Assembly: GCA_016703155.1 (NCBI GenBank)
Contig: JADJCP010000001.1
Location: forward strand, 558,001-622,000
Source: Hydrogenophilales bacterium
GTDB lineage: Bacteria; Pseudomonadota; Gammaproteobacteria; Burkholderiales; Thiobacillaceae
DNA length: 64,000 bases
Direction of reading: 5' to 3'
The notes under the pieces are model-generated. The model was not told the DNA's origin, did no database searches, and saw only the letters and a program-made list of their open reading frames with translations. A program made the position numbers and the translations under genes. The number at the start of each line of letters is the position of its first letter. Positions within the stretch are counted from its first letter, which is position 1. This document shows, one piece after another, positions 49,401 through 57,586 of this stretch.

Positions 49401-50384
49401 CAACTGATCCGTATCTGGAAGTCTGCGATTGGCGATCCCCGTACCGACACAGAGGTCGTCGGCCCGGCTATATCGGTGCAGCAGGATGATGAAAACCGAC
49501 AGCAGCGCCATGAACATGGTCGCCTGCGACTTGGCTGCGATCTTCCGCAGCGGCCGCAACTCGTCCTCACCCAAAACCATGGTTTCGTGACCGCCACGAA
49601 AACTCGGGCGCATCGGGTGAGCTCGATCATAGGGAAGATCGATAAAATCCGGCGCGCCCGCCAGTTGCCGCGTCCAGTATTCCAGTTGGGCGCGCCCCTC
49701 GGCGCTCGCCAGCCACTGCCTTTGCCAATACGCGAAATCGGCGAATTGCAGTATCGGGTCTGGCAGGGAGGGTTGTCGATCCGCGGCGAAGGCGGCGTAA
49801 AGCGCCATCAGCTCGGTCAAAGCGACATTACGCGCCCAGCCGTCCGTCACCGCGTGGTGCTCGATGCAGATCAAGGTATGCTGATCGGCATCAATCCGCA
49901 GCAGCGCCCAGCGCGTCAGAGGCAGTTCGTCCAGCCGGAAAGGCTGGGAGATCTCTTCCCGTATCGCCTTCCTGACCCATGACTCCACAGTCTCCGACGA
50001 ATCGCCTGGTAAATCTCGTATGTGCAGATGCGCGCCACTGGGCGGGTAAATCCGTTGATACACGAAACCACCGGTTTCGACGAAGCAAGTTCGGTAGATT
50101 TCATGACGTCGCACCAGTTCATCAAGACTGCGCGTCAGAGCCGCGACATCGAGGTGACCACGAAAATGGATCGCCACCTGGGAGTTATAGGCTATCGAGT
50201 TCGGGTACATCTGGTGGACCAGCCACATCCTTTCCTGGGAAAAGGATGCCCGAACCATGTCATCCCTGGGCGCGCGTGCGATGCGCGGGCCAGTATCAGA
50301 CACCGATCTCGCCAGACGTCGCTCCAGCAGGGCTCGCTGGGTCGGTGATAATGCCGCCATCCGCTCCAGAAAGCTTTTTCTCAT
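46383..50384 (-). CDS. NRPS module: condensation-adenylation-thiolation-thioesterase
   Basis: 1333 residues, one terminal module. Condensation domain with the active HHAVTDG at 176-182; adenylation domain with LFTSGTTGMPRAV, FDASTLEIW, NGYGPTEN, YRTGDL and TANGKIDYGAL; carrier domain with DAGGHSLEAL; thioesterase to the end. Reading the PheA pocket positions by eye gives D-A-L-W-L-G-G-T-F-K; the Asp fits an alpha-amino acid but I do not name it. The thioesterase nucleophile is Cys1190 in LLGECAAST instead of Ser, with His in SGDHISY. It overlaps the upstream NRPS gene by 4 nt and should receive that protein's product. Confidence 0.93.
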   Translation of the reverse strand: MRKSFLERMAALSPTQRALLERRLARSVSDTGPRIARAPRDDMVRASFSQERMWLVHQMYPNSIAYNSQVAIHFRGHLDVAALTRSLDELVRRHEIYRTCFVETGGFVYQRIYPPSGAHLHIRDLPGDSSETVESWVRKAIREEISQPFRLDELPLTRWALLRIDADQHTLICIEHHAVTDGWARNVALTELMALYAAFAADRQPSLPDPILQFADFAYWQRQWLASAEGRAQLEYWTRQLAGAPDFIDLPYDRAHPMRPSFRGGHETMVLGEDELRPLRKIAAKSQATMFMALLSVFIILLHRYSRADDLCVGTGIANRRLPDTDQLVGMLINTIVLRIDVSGDPGFRDVLRRVREVTLDGYANQEAPFDKVVEALAPPRRPGSNPLHQVTFNLQNNPMPAMSFPGLTATLERPLFNDSAKYDLFVAGWPRSEIRRGAWQREDEAILLSWEYNADVFDVATVRVMQGHFRNLLRAAGNHPELVIGALRMDDEDACRLVAQDWSPDVQSYSEQCIASLFAEQVARYPSAVALEQDARQWTYLQLDERSDALVPYLRRTGVEQGKVVAIAMERSPELIAAMLAVLKAGGAYMPLDLDYPAGYLATLLTQCRPVCILTTAVLAERLPVGDIPIAIYEQIPSVPEEAVAPAAGSPPGDRLAYILFTSGTTGMPRAVAVPNRGVVRLVNSSQFARMDASQIWLQLSPLTFDASTLEIWAPLCNGGRLVLMPPGLPSLDDIGAALRQYGITSLWLSAGLAQLMVSERLEELAGLTQLLTGGDTVPLGLARRLLGRYPEIRLINGYGPTENTTFTTCHTVDASDLARSRLPIGRPIAGTTVYILDALGRPCPIGVPGELYTGGAGLALGYWNDAHATADRFIIHAEFGRLYRTGDLCRYHHDGTLDYLGRLDGQVKVRGFRIELGEVESVLRGHPGVRACVVAARGESAADKVLVAYVVAADDEPPSDDSLRSYLRQRLPAHALPTRFRIIGQIPLTANGKIDYGALPDVREDSGCRTAPAAGPRTSLEEIVAGVWREVLGRTDLGLHEDFFDAGGHSLEALKVLAMIKAQTGIEIGTLDFFEQPTIAGIAARAEQRAMDTTGHSRPGRFLVELQSRVSGMPLFIVPGGWGEPNEILVFAAIRSHMATDGPIYALRSRATDRFRPVPEHIDQQAADLLDTVKEVSQKGAFVLLGECAASTVVMAMAALAEHQGRTVDSVVLLDPGPVSHLRSLTERMACFTAGDAVQNTESLPVDVAQYYRLLGTWSPRPVRCDLHILLSSRFPDVESVRNSWAPLANGQLHVHSVSGDHISYLREAAADTARVLDIILASRRLRHSAH

Positions 50385-53300
50385 ACGCCACCGTCATCGG
50401 CAAACTGCCGCGATGCCTGTGCATCGGTCAAGGCTTCGATCTCACGCATTAGACTATCCTCGATAGCGCACGCCACGGCCGCGACGCTGGGCTGCTCAAA
50501 GAAACCGGACACGGCTAGTGGCGTTTCAAAGGCGGCCCGTAGTCGCGTGATAACCTGAGTAGCCATGAGTGAATTGCCGCCGAGATCAAAGAAGCTTGCC
50601 TCGTGATCAACCCGGGGCAAGCCCAGGGCTTCGGCGAATAGTCTTTCGACAGTAGCCGCGATACCAGGGTCGTGATCCGTGGCGACTGGAGCGTCCGTCC
50701 TGGCGCCACGCGCGGGCAGGGGAAGCGCCGGTCGGTCAACCTTGCCGGCAGCATTGCGGGGAAGTCTATCGAGAGACACAAAAACGCTAGGCAGGGACAC
50801 CTCAGGCAACAGCTTCCGAAGATGCACAAGTATTTCCAGGGCCTCTGGCGCCATGCCTCCCTGACATGCAAGATAGCCCACCAGTCGCGGTTCGTCGCCG
50901 CTCTTGTCCAGTACCACGGCGGCCTCCGCAACACCCGGCAGCGTCCGTAGCGCCTCTTCAATTTCGCCAAGTTCTACCCGCTGGCCGCGAATTTTCACCC
51001 GGTGATCAACCCTGCCCGCATATTCCAGTACGCCATCGGCACGCTGTCGGGCCAGGTCGCCCGTGCGATAGAAGCCTTCATGATGAAACGGTCGCAGCGT
51101 GAAGCGCTCCTCGGTGAGCTTGCTCTCTCCGAGATAACCGCTGGCAAGCCGGCTGCTGGCAACGCATATTTCACCCACCTCGCCCGATGCCACCGGTCGC
51201 AGTTTGTCATCCAGCAGGTGCACTTCGGTATATTCGATGGGTCGACCCAACGGCACAAAGCCCTCTGCATCGGGAAGTTCCTCCGGCAGTGGATAGGTGC
51301 AAACCGTCCCGGCCGTCTCCGTCTGTGAATACAGGTTGATGAACTCGGCTCGATGTCCGAGCCGATTACGCCATGTCCGCGGAGTATTCCAGGACAAGGG
51401 CTCGCCGGTGGTCATGATCAATCTCAGTGAGTTGCTGGCGATCTCGGAACGTTGCGCTTCGGATAGCATAAGGAAATTGTCGAGGACCGATTGCCACACG
51501 GAAGGGACGGTGTCCCAGATCGTCACGGCTCGATCCTGCATAAGTTTGGCGAGGGCCAGTGGATCGAGGCGCTGCTCGGCATCGGCCAGCACCAGGCGAG
51601 CCCCCAGAGACAAGGGCAGGAATAACTGACGCACGGATGCGGAAAACGAGAACGATCCGCTGTGGAGGTAGGCATCGGCAGCGCAAACGCCAAGCGGCAC
51701 GCGCAGGGCCCGGAGATAGCGCGCCAGACTCGCATGGCTCACGGCACTAAGCCGAGGCGCGGCCAGCGTCCCTGAGGTTGGCATGACATAGGCGATGCCA
51801 TCAGATGCCGGGCCGGGCAAGGGAGTAGTGCCGTCGACCTCACCGGCCAGGCTCTCTATGGCAACCACTTTGCAATCCCTGGGGACGATGTCGAGGCTAG
51901 TGCGATATCGCGACGCAGGGGCAAGCAGTAACGTCGTTGCCGCACCGGCAAGAAGGCGCCGCTGCCGTTCCAACGGGATGCTGCTATCCACCGGGATGTA
52001 GGCGCCACCCGACTTCAGTACCGCCAGAATTACGATGATGGCGTCCAGGTTGCGTTCCAGCATAAGGGCGACACGAGTCCCACGACAGACACCCAGCCTC
52101 GCCAGAGCCCGGGCAGCACGGTCAGTGTGTTCTTCGAGTTCTGCATAGGTCAATTCGTCGTCGCCGCATTGCACGGCAACACTGTCAGGCCGTGCATCAA
52201 CTTGCCGCCGGATCATGTCCAGCACGCTGCCACTCTCACCATCCGGTGTATGTGCGACTGATTCCAGGCACGCCTGATCGCAGGGATTCCGGCGCGGAAG
52301 GCTCACTTCTGCCTCACCCGACGTAGTCACCTGACCGAGCTGGTTTATCCCCGTGATCTTAATGCTGACGATGACATGGTCGGCGACGGAGTCAGGCTGG
52401 ACGGCGGTGACGATGCCCCTGTACCACGTGGTATCACCATACAGATTGGGGGCGTCAGTGCGAACACTGAGGCGCTTTAGAAATCCCCTGTCGCCCATCC
52501 AGTTGGTCAGCATGGGGGCCAGCCAGGCAAAGCGCATTAGGCTGTTATCGAAAGGCGCGGGCATGCCACGCTGCTTGGCCATCAGGAAATCTTCATGCTG
52601 CTGCGAGTATTTCACCGGCCAGTCAGTCACGGGATTCACGGCGGCGTTTTGCGGTGCCTTGATCAAATCGAGATAGCCAAGATTGCCCGCGCGGTAGGAC
52701 GGACCGATCGCCGCCTGCCAGCAGACGAGATCCCCGATGGTGAGCGGCCCCCTTACGAATACGGGCAGGCATTGCCCGACCCATACCGCGGCGCCGTCCG
52801 GTCCGTGGACACCGGCACGCGTCTCGGCAATGATCGCCCGATGTATCGCGTCCCGCTCGGCATCGCTGTAACCGTATACCTCGCGCTCGATCATCAGATC
52901 GTCGGCGCCGCGCGCGACTCTCGCCATGGTACCGAGTGCGGTGGCGACGATGTCGCCATGCTGATTTCGGTAAGTCGTTTCCGCGTCGATATAGACCAAC
53001 CGCCGGCCACGACGGTCCCAGGCCTCGGTCACGTCACGCTGACGCGCCGACGCAGTTAATTCGTCAGCAAGTCGAATCGGCTGGAACCATGTCATTTCAA
53101 CCTTGCCAATCAGGCTGGATAGCGGCACATCCATAGGCTCGCCATGCAGGAAAGGATAGAGGACGGAGCAGACAAACGCAGGCGGCGCCAGCAAACCACC
53201 CTGATGGCTCGCCACAGCGTAATCCCGATCCAGCCATAGCGGGTTGTCGTCGCTGGTGCCGTAGGCATAATGGCGTATGGCATCGATCGACGCGTAACGA

Positions 53301-53467
53301 TTCCATGCGGCGCGCTCAACTATTTCACGGCCATTCAGGCATCGCGAACGGGCGATGAATTCATCAATGCGTTGGTTCGAGAGTGTGTCGGTAGAAGTCA
53401 TCCAAGTGGCCAGTGGTTGGAGTAAAGAGCCATCGCGCGTGGTAACACGAGCATGAGTGCGCAGCAT
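50381..53467 (-). CDS. MaoC-like double hot-dog / adenylation / thiolation NRPS loading protein
   Basis: 1028 residues. Residues 25-190 and 215-400 form two hot-dog domains of the MaoC/FAS1-like dehydratase type (DDNPLWLDRDYA at 73-84, then GGLLAPPAF; the second has WLAPMLTNWMGDRGFLKRL and GDTTW). An adenylation domain follows (about 415-900) with TSGTLAAPRLSAVSH, FSFSASVRQLF, YSQTETAG, YRTGDL and NAAGKVDRPAL, then a carrier domain with DLGGNSL. There is no condensation domain, so it probably loads the first unit. The Asp at position 235 is Ser, so the substrate may lack a usual alpha-amino group. The ATG at 53401 (MTSTDTLSN) is an alternative start. Confidence 0.88.
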   Translation of the reverse strand: MLRTHARVTTRDGSLLQPLATWMTSTDTLSNQRIDEFIARSRCLNGREIVERAAWNRYASIDAIRHYAYGTSDDNPLWLDRDYAVASHQGGLLAPPAFVCSVLYPFLHGEPMDVPLSSLIGKVEMTWFQPIRLADELTASARQRDVTEAWDRRGRRLVYIDAETTYRNQHGDIVATALGTMARVARGADDLMIEREVYGYSDAERDAIHRAIIAETRAGVHGPDGAAVWVGQCLPVFVRGPLTIGDLVCWQAAIGPSYRAGNLGYLDLIKAPQNAAVNPVTDWPVKYSQQHEDFLMAKQRGMPAPFDNSLMRFAWLAPMLTNWMGDRGFLKRLSVRTDAPNLYGDTTWYRGIVTAVQPDSVADHVIVSIKITGINQLGQVTTSGEAEVSLPRRNPCDQACLESVAHTPDGESGSVLDMIRRQVDARPDSVAVQCGDDELTYAELEEHTDRAARALARLGVCRGTRVALMLERNLDAIIVILAVLKSGGAYIPVDSSIPLERQRRLLAGAATTLLLAPASRYRTSLDIVPRDCKVVAIESLAGEVDGTTPLPGPASDGIAYVMPTSGTLAAPRLSAVSHASLARYLRALRVPLGVCAADAYLHSGSFSFSASVRQLFLPLSLGARLVLADAEQRLDPLALAKLMQDRAVTIWDTVPSVWQSVLDNFLMLSEAQRSEIASNSLRLIMTTGEPLSWNTPRTWRNRLGHRAEFINLYSQTETAGTVCTYPLPEELPDAEGFVPLGRPIEYTEVHLLDDKLRPVASGEVGEICVASSRLASGYLGESKLTEERFTLRPFHHEGFYRTGDLARQRADGVLEYAGRVDHRVKIRGQRVELGEIEEALRTLPGVAEAAVVLDKSGDEPRLVGYLACQGGMAPEALEILVHLRKLLPEVSLPSVFVSLDRLPRNAAGKVDRPALPLPARGARTDAPVATDHDPGIAATVERLFAEALGLPRVDHEASFFDLGGNSLMATQVITRLRAAFETPLAVSGFFEQPSVAAVACAIEDSLMREIEALTDAQASRQFADDGGV

Positions 53468-53573
53468 CGTCCGCTCTTATGCTGTCGAATAGTCTTGGTT
53501 TTTGAATATCGAACCAATTTCCACACTTAAGAAATTCTATGGTGTCGTGGCTCATCTTGCCACGATAACCGCT

Positions 53574-53717
53574 GGGCCCGGCGCACCACCCAAGATCATC
53601 TGGATTCGCCGCGGCTACTGTTCGACACACGAGATTGAAGCCATCCTGCGGTGGCATGCGGAAGAAATCAATTCATGCCTGATGAGCCCGGATTGTGCAG
53701 GGATGATGCTGTATTGA
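53574..53717 (+). pseudogene. C-terminal fragment of a DUF5615-like PIN toxin
   Basis: About 47 residues read in frame to a stop: PPKIIWIRRGYCSTHEIEAI, then a helix and a final hydrophobic strand. This is the closing section of the Mut7-C/PIN-like predicted toxin family, whose members usually end PPxIVWLRxGNCST...; the earlier two thirds, including the acidic active-site residues, are missing. The sequence upstream in the same frame (from a TTG at 53502) does not look like the family. Recognised from memory of the family's ending, so moderately sure. Confidence 0.55.
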
Positions 53718-53732
53718 GTCCAGCCAAATGAA

Positions 53733-53752
53733 ACGGGGGCCGCGGCCCCCGT
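53733..53752 (-). terminator. palindromic terminator at the end of the qmo-hdr operon
   Basis: ACGGGGGCCGCGGCCCCCGT is a perfect 20-bp palindrome. On the minus strand it is followed by TTCATTT and lies 34 nt after the hdrB stop; on the plus strand by TCTTC. Probably bidirectional. Confidence 0.65.
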
Positions 53753-53786
53753 TCTTCATCGGTTAGCGACCGAAGCCGCGCCTACA

Positions 53787-54683
53787 TCACTTCGCCGCGA
53801 ACTCTTCCAGCTTGCGCGCCTTGATGACGTTGCCGTCGAGCGCCGCTTCCTTGGCCGTGCCGCCGTAGGCCAGGGTCATCAACTGCGAGTAGTAGAGCAC
53901 CGGCATGTTGAACTTGGTGCCGTACTTCTTGTTGATCTGGCCCTGGTAGACCTCGGTGTTGGCCTGGCACAGGGGGCAGGGGGTGACCAGCATCTCGGCG
54001 CCGGAGTCGTAGGCGGCTTCGATGATGTCCTTGATCTGCGCCTGCGCCTTGTCCGGCTCGGAGAACGCCAGGGCGCCGCCGCAGCAGGTGACCTTCTGGT
54101 CGAACTGGGTGGCGGTGCCGCCAACCGACTCGACCAGCTTGTCGAGGTACATGGGGTTCTCGAAGGATTCGCCGGCGATGCCGAACGGCCGGTTGGTCTG
54201 ACAGCCGACGTAGCCGGCGAACTTCATGCCGTCCAGCGGTTTCTTGACCGGCTTGGCGAGTTCGTCGTAGCCCAGGTCTTCGATGAGGACTTCGACCATG
54301 TGCCGGACCTCGGGGATGACCTTGAGGTTCAGGCCGGCTTCCTTGAGGGCGGTGTTGGTGTCGGCCATCAGCACCGAACTGTGCTCCAGACGCTCCTTGG
54401 ACTCGCGCGAGCCCAGCCAGCAGGCCGCGCAGGTGGCGACGATGTCCTGGCCGGGCAGGTTCTGCTCGGCGAGGGCGAAGTTGCGGGCGTTCATCACCAG
54501 ACGCGGCAGTTCGCCGGACTCGGCGTAGCTGATCGAGGCGCCGCAGCAGTTCCAGTCGGGGATCTCGGTCATCTTGACGTCCAGGGTCTTGCACATGGAC
54601 TCGACCGAGGTCAGGTAGTTGGAGGCCGAGGCGCCCTTCTGGGAGGAGCAACCGGGGTAAAAAGCGTATTCCTTGCGTGCCAT
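53787..54683 (-). CDS. hdrB: HdrB-like heterodisulfide reductase subunit of the Qmo complex
   Basis: 298 residues with two CCG cysteine-rich domains that hold non-cubane [4Fe-4S] clusters: YPGCSSQKGAS, DWNCCGASIS and TCAACWLGS in the first half; GCQTNRPFG, TCCGGALAF and CPLCQANTE in the second. In sulfur oxidisers lacking membrane QmoC, HdrB and HdrC take its place and exchange electrons with QmoAB. Last gene of the operon, 13 nt after hdrC, with AAGGAG before the ATG. Confidence 0.9.
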   Translation of the reverse strand: MARKEYAFYPGCSSQKGASASNYLTSVESMCKTLDVKMTEIPDWNCCGASISYAESGELPRLVMNARNFALAEQNLPGQDIVATCAACWLGSRESKERLEHSSVLMADTNTALKEAGLNLKVIPEVRHMVEVLIEDLGYDELAKPVKKPLDGMKFAGYVGCQTNRPFGIAGESFENPMYLDKLVESVGGTATQFDQKVTCCGGALAFSEPDKAQAQIKDIIEAAYDSGAEMLVTPCPLCQANTEVYQGQINKKYGTKFNMPVLYYSQLMTLAYGGTAKEAALDGNVIKARKLEEFAAK

Positions 54684-54696
54684 TTCGTCGTGCTCC

Positions 54697-55329
54697 TTAT
54701 GCCGCGCGGCCCTTGCGTTGGGCCTCCAGCTCGCGGGCCTTGGCCAGCATGGCGTGGATGCCCTTGATGTCCTTGCACTTGTGACCGCCGCCCACGGCTT
54801 CCATGGGGTTGAGTCGCTTCGCCTTGACCAGTCCCAGGGCCACCGATTGCATGGCCATGGCCTGCTTGATGCCGTCCATGAGGCCGTTCTTGAAGTAGAG
54901 GGTCTGGGTCAGCTTGACTTCGTTGACGCGGCCGGTCTTGGTGGCGTTGTCCCAGAAGGTCTTCGACAGGAACTGGGTGGGCTGCTGCTTGGGTGCCTTG
55001 CCGAGACGGTAGGCGTACTCGGCGAGGCCGTGCATGATGTGGGTGATGGGCACCTTGCGCGGGCAGCGGACGTAGCAGTTGTAGCACGACACGCAGTTCC
55101 ACATGGAGCCGGACTCCAGCACCTCGTCGCGCTTGCCGGCGCGGATCATCATGAACAGTTCCTGCGGCGGGTGATCCCAGGCCGAATGGAAGTTGGTCGG
55201 GCAGGAACCGGAGCAGACGCCGCATTGCATGCACATCTTCACCCAGTCGCCCATCTCGGCCTGTTCCTCGATCTCCTTGAGGAAGTTGTTCTTGTAACGG
55301 GCCGTCATTTGCTGATTCATATCGCTCAT
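54697..55329 (-). CDS. hdrC: HdrC-like iron-sulfur subunit of the Qmo complex
   Basis: 210 residues with two [4Fe-4S] motifs, CMQCGVCSGSCP and CVSCYNCYVRCP. It is an electron wire between QmoAB and HdrB. No membrane anchor is seen, so the unit lacks the membrane helices of true QmoC and must reach quinones or another acceptor some other way. It starts 10 nt after qmoB, with AGGAG upstream. Confidence 0.9.
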   Translation of the reverse strand: MSDMNQQMTARYKNNFLKEIEEQAEMGDWVKMCMQCGVCSGSCPTNFHSAWDHPPQELFMMIRAGKRDEVLESGSMWNCVSCYNCYVRCPRKVPITHIMHGLAEYAYRLGKAPKQQPTQFLSKTFWDNATKTGRVNEVKLTQTLYFKNGLMDGIKQAMAMQSVALGLVKAKRLNPMEAVGGGHKCKDIKGIHAMLAKARELEAQRKGRAA

Positions 55330-55339
55330 CTCGGTCTCC

Positions 55340-57582
55340 TCACAGGCCCTTGAACGGGGACATGCCCATTTCGACGATACGCTTGGCGTAGTCGTTGATC
55401 TTCTTGGGCAGCGTATCGATGTCGGTGATCGCCACTTCCAGGTCCATCAGACGGTCCTCTTCGAGGTTCATGCCCTTCAGCGTGTCGTAGATCTTCGACA
55501 TGCGGTAGCGGCCGAGTTCCGAACCCTTGACGAAGTGGCACTGATACTGCTCGCCGTGCTTGCAGCCCATGAGCATGACGCCGTCGTAGCCGGAGTTGAG
55601 CGCGTCGGTGATCCAGATGGTGTTCACCGAGCCGAGGCAGCGCACCGGGATGACGCGCACGTACGGGTCGTATTCGTTGCGGTTCATGCCAGCCATGTCG
55701 AGCGCCGGGTAGGCGTCGTTTTCGCAGGCCAGGATGAGGACGCGCGGCTTCTCGGAGAATTCGTCGGGAATGTCGACGGCCTTGATCTGGGCGCCGACGG
55801 TGTTCACCGAGTAGTTCTCGAAGGAGATGACGCGCACCGGGCAGGCGCCCATGCAGGTGCCGCAACGGCGGCAGCGCGATTCGTTGAACAGCGGGAAGCG
55901 CCGCTCGTCTTCGTCGATGGCGCCGAACGGGCATTCCACGGTGCAGCGCTTACACTGGGTGCAACCTTCCAGACGCGCGGTCGGGAACGACAGGTCGCCG
56001 GCGCGCGGGTGCGCGGCCTTGCCGAGACCGGCGTTTTCCATCGCCTGGATCGCCTTCATGGCGGCGCCAGTGGCGTCTTCCGTGGCCTGGGCGATGTCCA
56101 TCGGACGACGCACCGGGCCGGCGGCGTAGATCGCCGTGCGACGGGTCTCGTAGGGGAAGCAGATGAAGTGGCTGTCATTGAAACCGTGCTTGAACTGCGG
56201 CACATCCGGGCCCTGACGGTAATCCAGATTCAGGACCGACTTGGACATCATCTGCACGACCTGGGCCTTGGCCTCTTCGTTGCCGCCCTCGGCGGCACGG
56301 TTGGCCTCGCCGAGCTGATCAAGGTCCGGGCCGGTGGTCGGCACCATGCCGGTGGCCAGAACCACCAGATCGGCATCGGCGGTGAAGTCCTCGTTGAGGA
56401 TCAGATCCTTGAACTTGACCTTGCACTCGCCGCCGCCGGTGACGTTCGACACCACGCCCTTGCGGAAGACGATGCCCTTGTTCTGGGCGGCGCGGTAGAA
56501 GTCCTCGTTGTTGCCGGGCATGCGCAAGTCGGTGAACAGCACCACCGTTTCGACGTCCGGATTGGCGTCCTTGAAGTACATGGCTTGCTTGACGCTTGTA
56601 CCGCAGCAGTGGCCGGAGCAGTACTCCAGATGCTCCTTGGTGGCATCGCGCTGGCCGGCGCACTGGACGAACACGACCGAGTTCACTTCCTTGCCGTCGG
56701 CACGCTTGATCGGGCCGCCGTTGGCCGCCTTGGCCAGGGTTTCGAGACCGAGCTGGTCGACCACGTTGGCCTGACCGCCGCCCAGGTGGGGCAACTTGGC
56801 CATGTCGTACGGGGTGAAGCCGGAGGCCTGGATGATGGCGCCGATGTCCTCGGTGACGGTCGGGCCGGATTCGACGGCGATGTCCACCTGGAAACGACCC
56901 GGCGCGCCGGCGGTCTTGACGACGCTGGCGTTCAGGTAAACCTTGATGTTGGCATCGGCATCGATCTGCGCGACCAGTTCGGCCACGCCATTGTCCATCG
57001 GCGCCTTGAACGGTTCGCGATTCGGGATGCGCTTCCACAGCTTGGCGGCCATGCCGCCGAGCGCGCCGGTCTTCTCGATCAGGACCACCTTGTAGCCGGT
57101 CTTCGAGGCTTCCAGCGCGGCGGTCATGCCGGACATGCCGCCGCCGACCACCAGCAGGGTCTTGCTGGTACCGGTGTTGGTGTTGCCGGCGGGCACGGTC
57201 ATCGCCTTGACTTCGGCGCAGGCCATGCGCACGTAGTCCTCGGCCATTTCCTGGGTCGTCTCGCGCGCCGCGTCGGTGTCGGGACGAATCCAGATGACGC
57301 CTTCGCGCAGATTGCCGCGCGACATGGCGACCGTCGGGAAGTTGAAGGCCTCGGTCTTGGCGCGACGCGAGCAGGCGCAGATGGCGACGTGGTAACGCCT
57401 TCGTTGTCGATGTCGTTGCGGATCAGCGCCACACCCTCGGCGGAGCAGAGGAAATCGTGCTCGCGCACGAGTTGCATCTTGCCCTCCTTGGTGGCGGTCT
57501 TGACCAGCGCGGCGGCGTCCAGGCGGGTGCCCAGTTCGCAGCCCGTGCAAATATATGCGGCGTGTTTCTTTTCAGCAGCCAT
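55340..57582 (-). CDS. qmoB: QmoB, quinone-interacting oxidoreductase subunit (frameshifted in this sequence)
   Basis: About 747 residues if one missing base is restored. The N-terminus MAAEKKHAAYICTGCELG reads in one frame to about NDIDNEGV, then the frame changes near 57392 and continues HVAICACSRRAKTEAF. The rest has an FAD domain (VVGGGMSGM), two ferredoxin-type clusters (CTQCKRCTVECP, CRRCGTCMGACP) and a C-terminal MvhD-like domain. One base lost from the codon after GTT, giving GVNHVAIC, explains it. With QmoA it passes electrons between APS reductase and the quinone pool or HdrBC. It starts 4 nt after qmoA. Confidence 0.88.
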
Positions 57583-57586
57583 GTTC

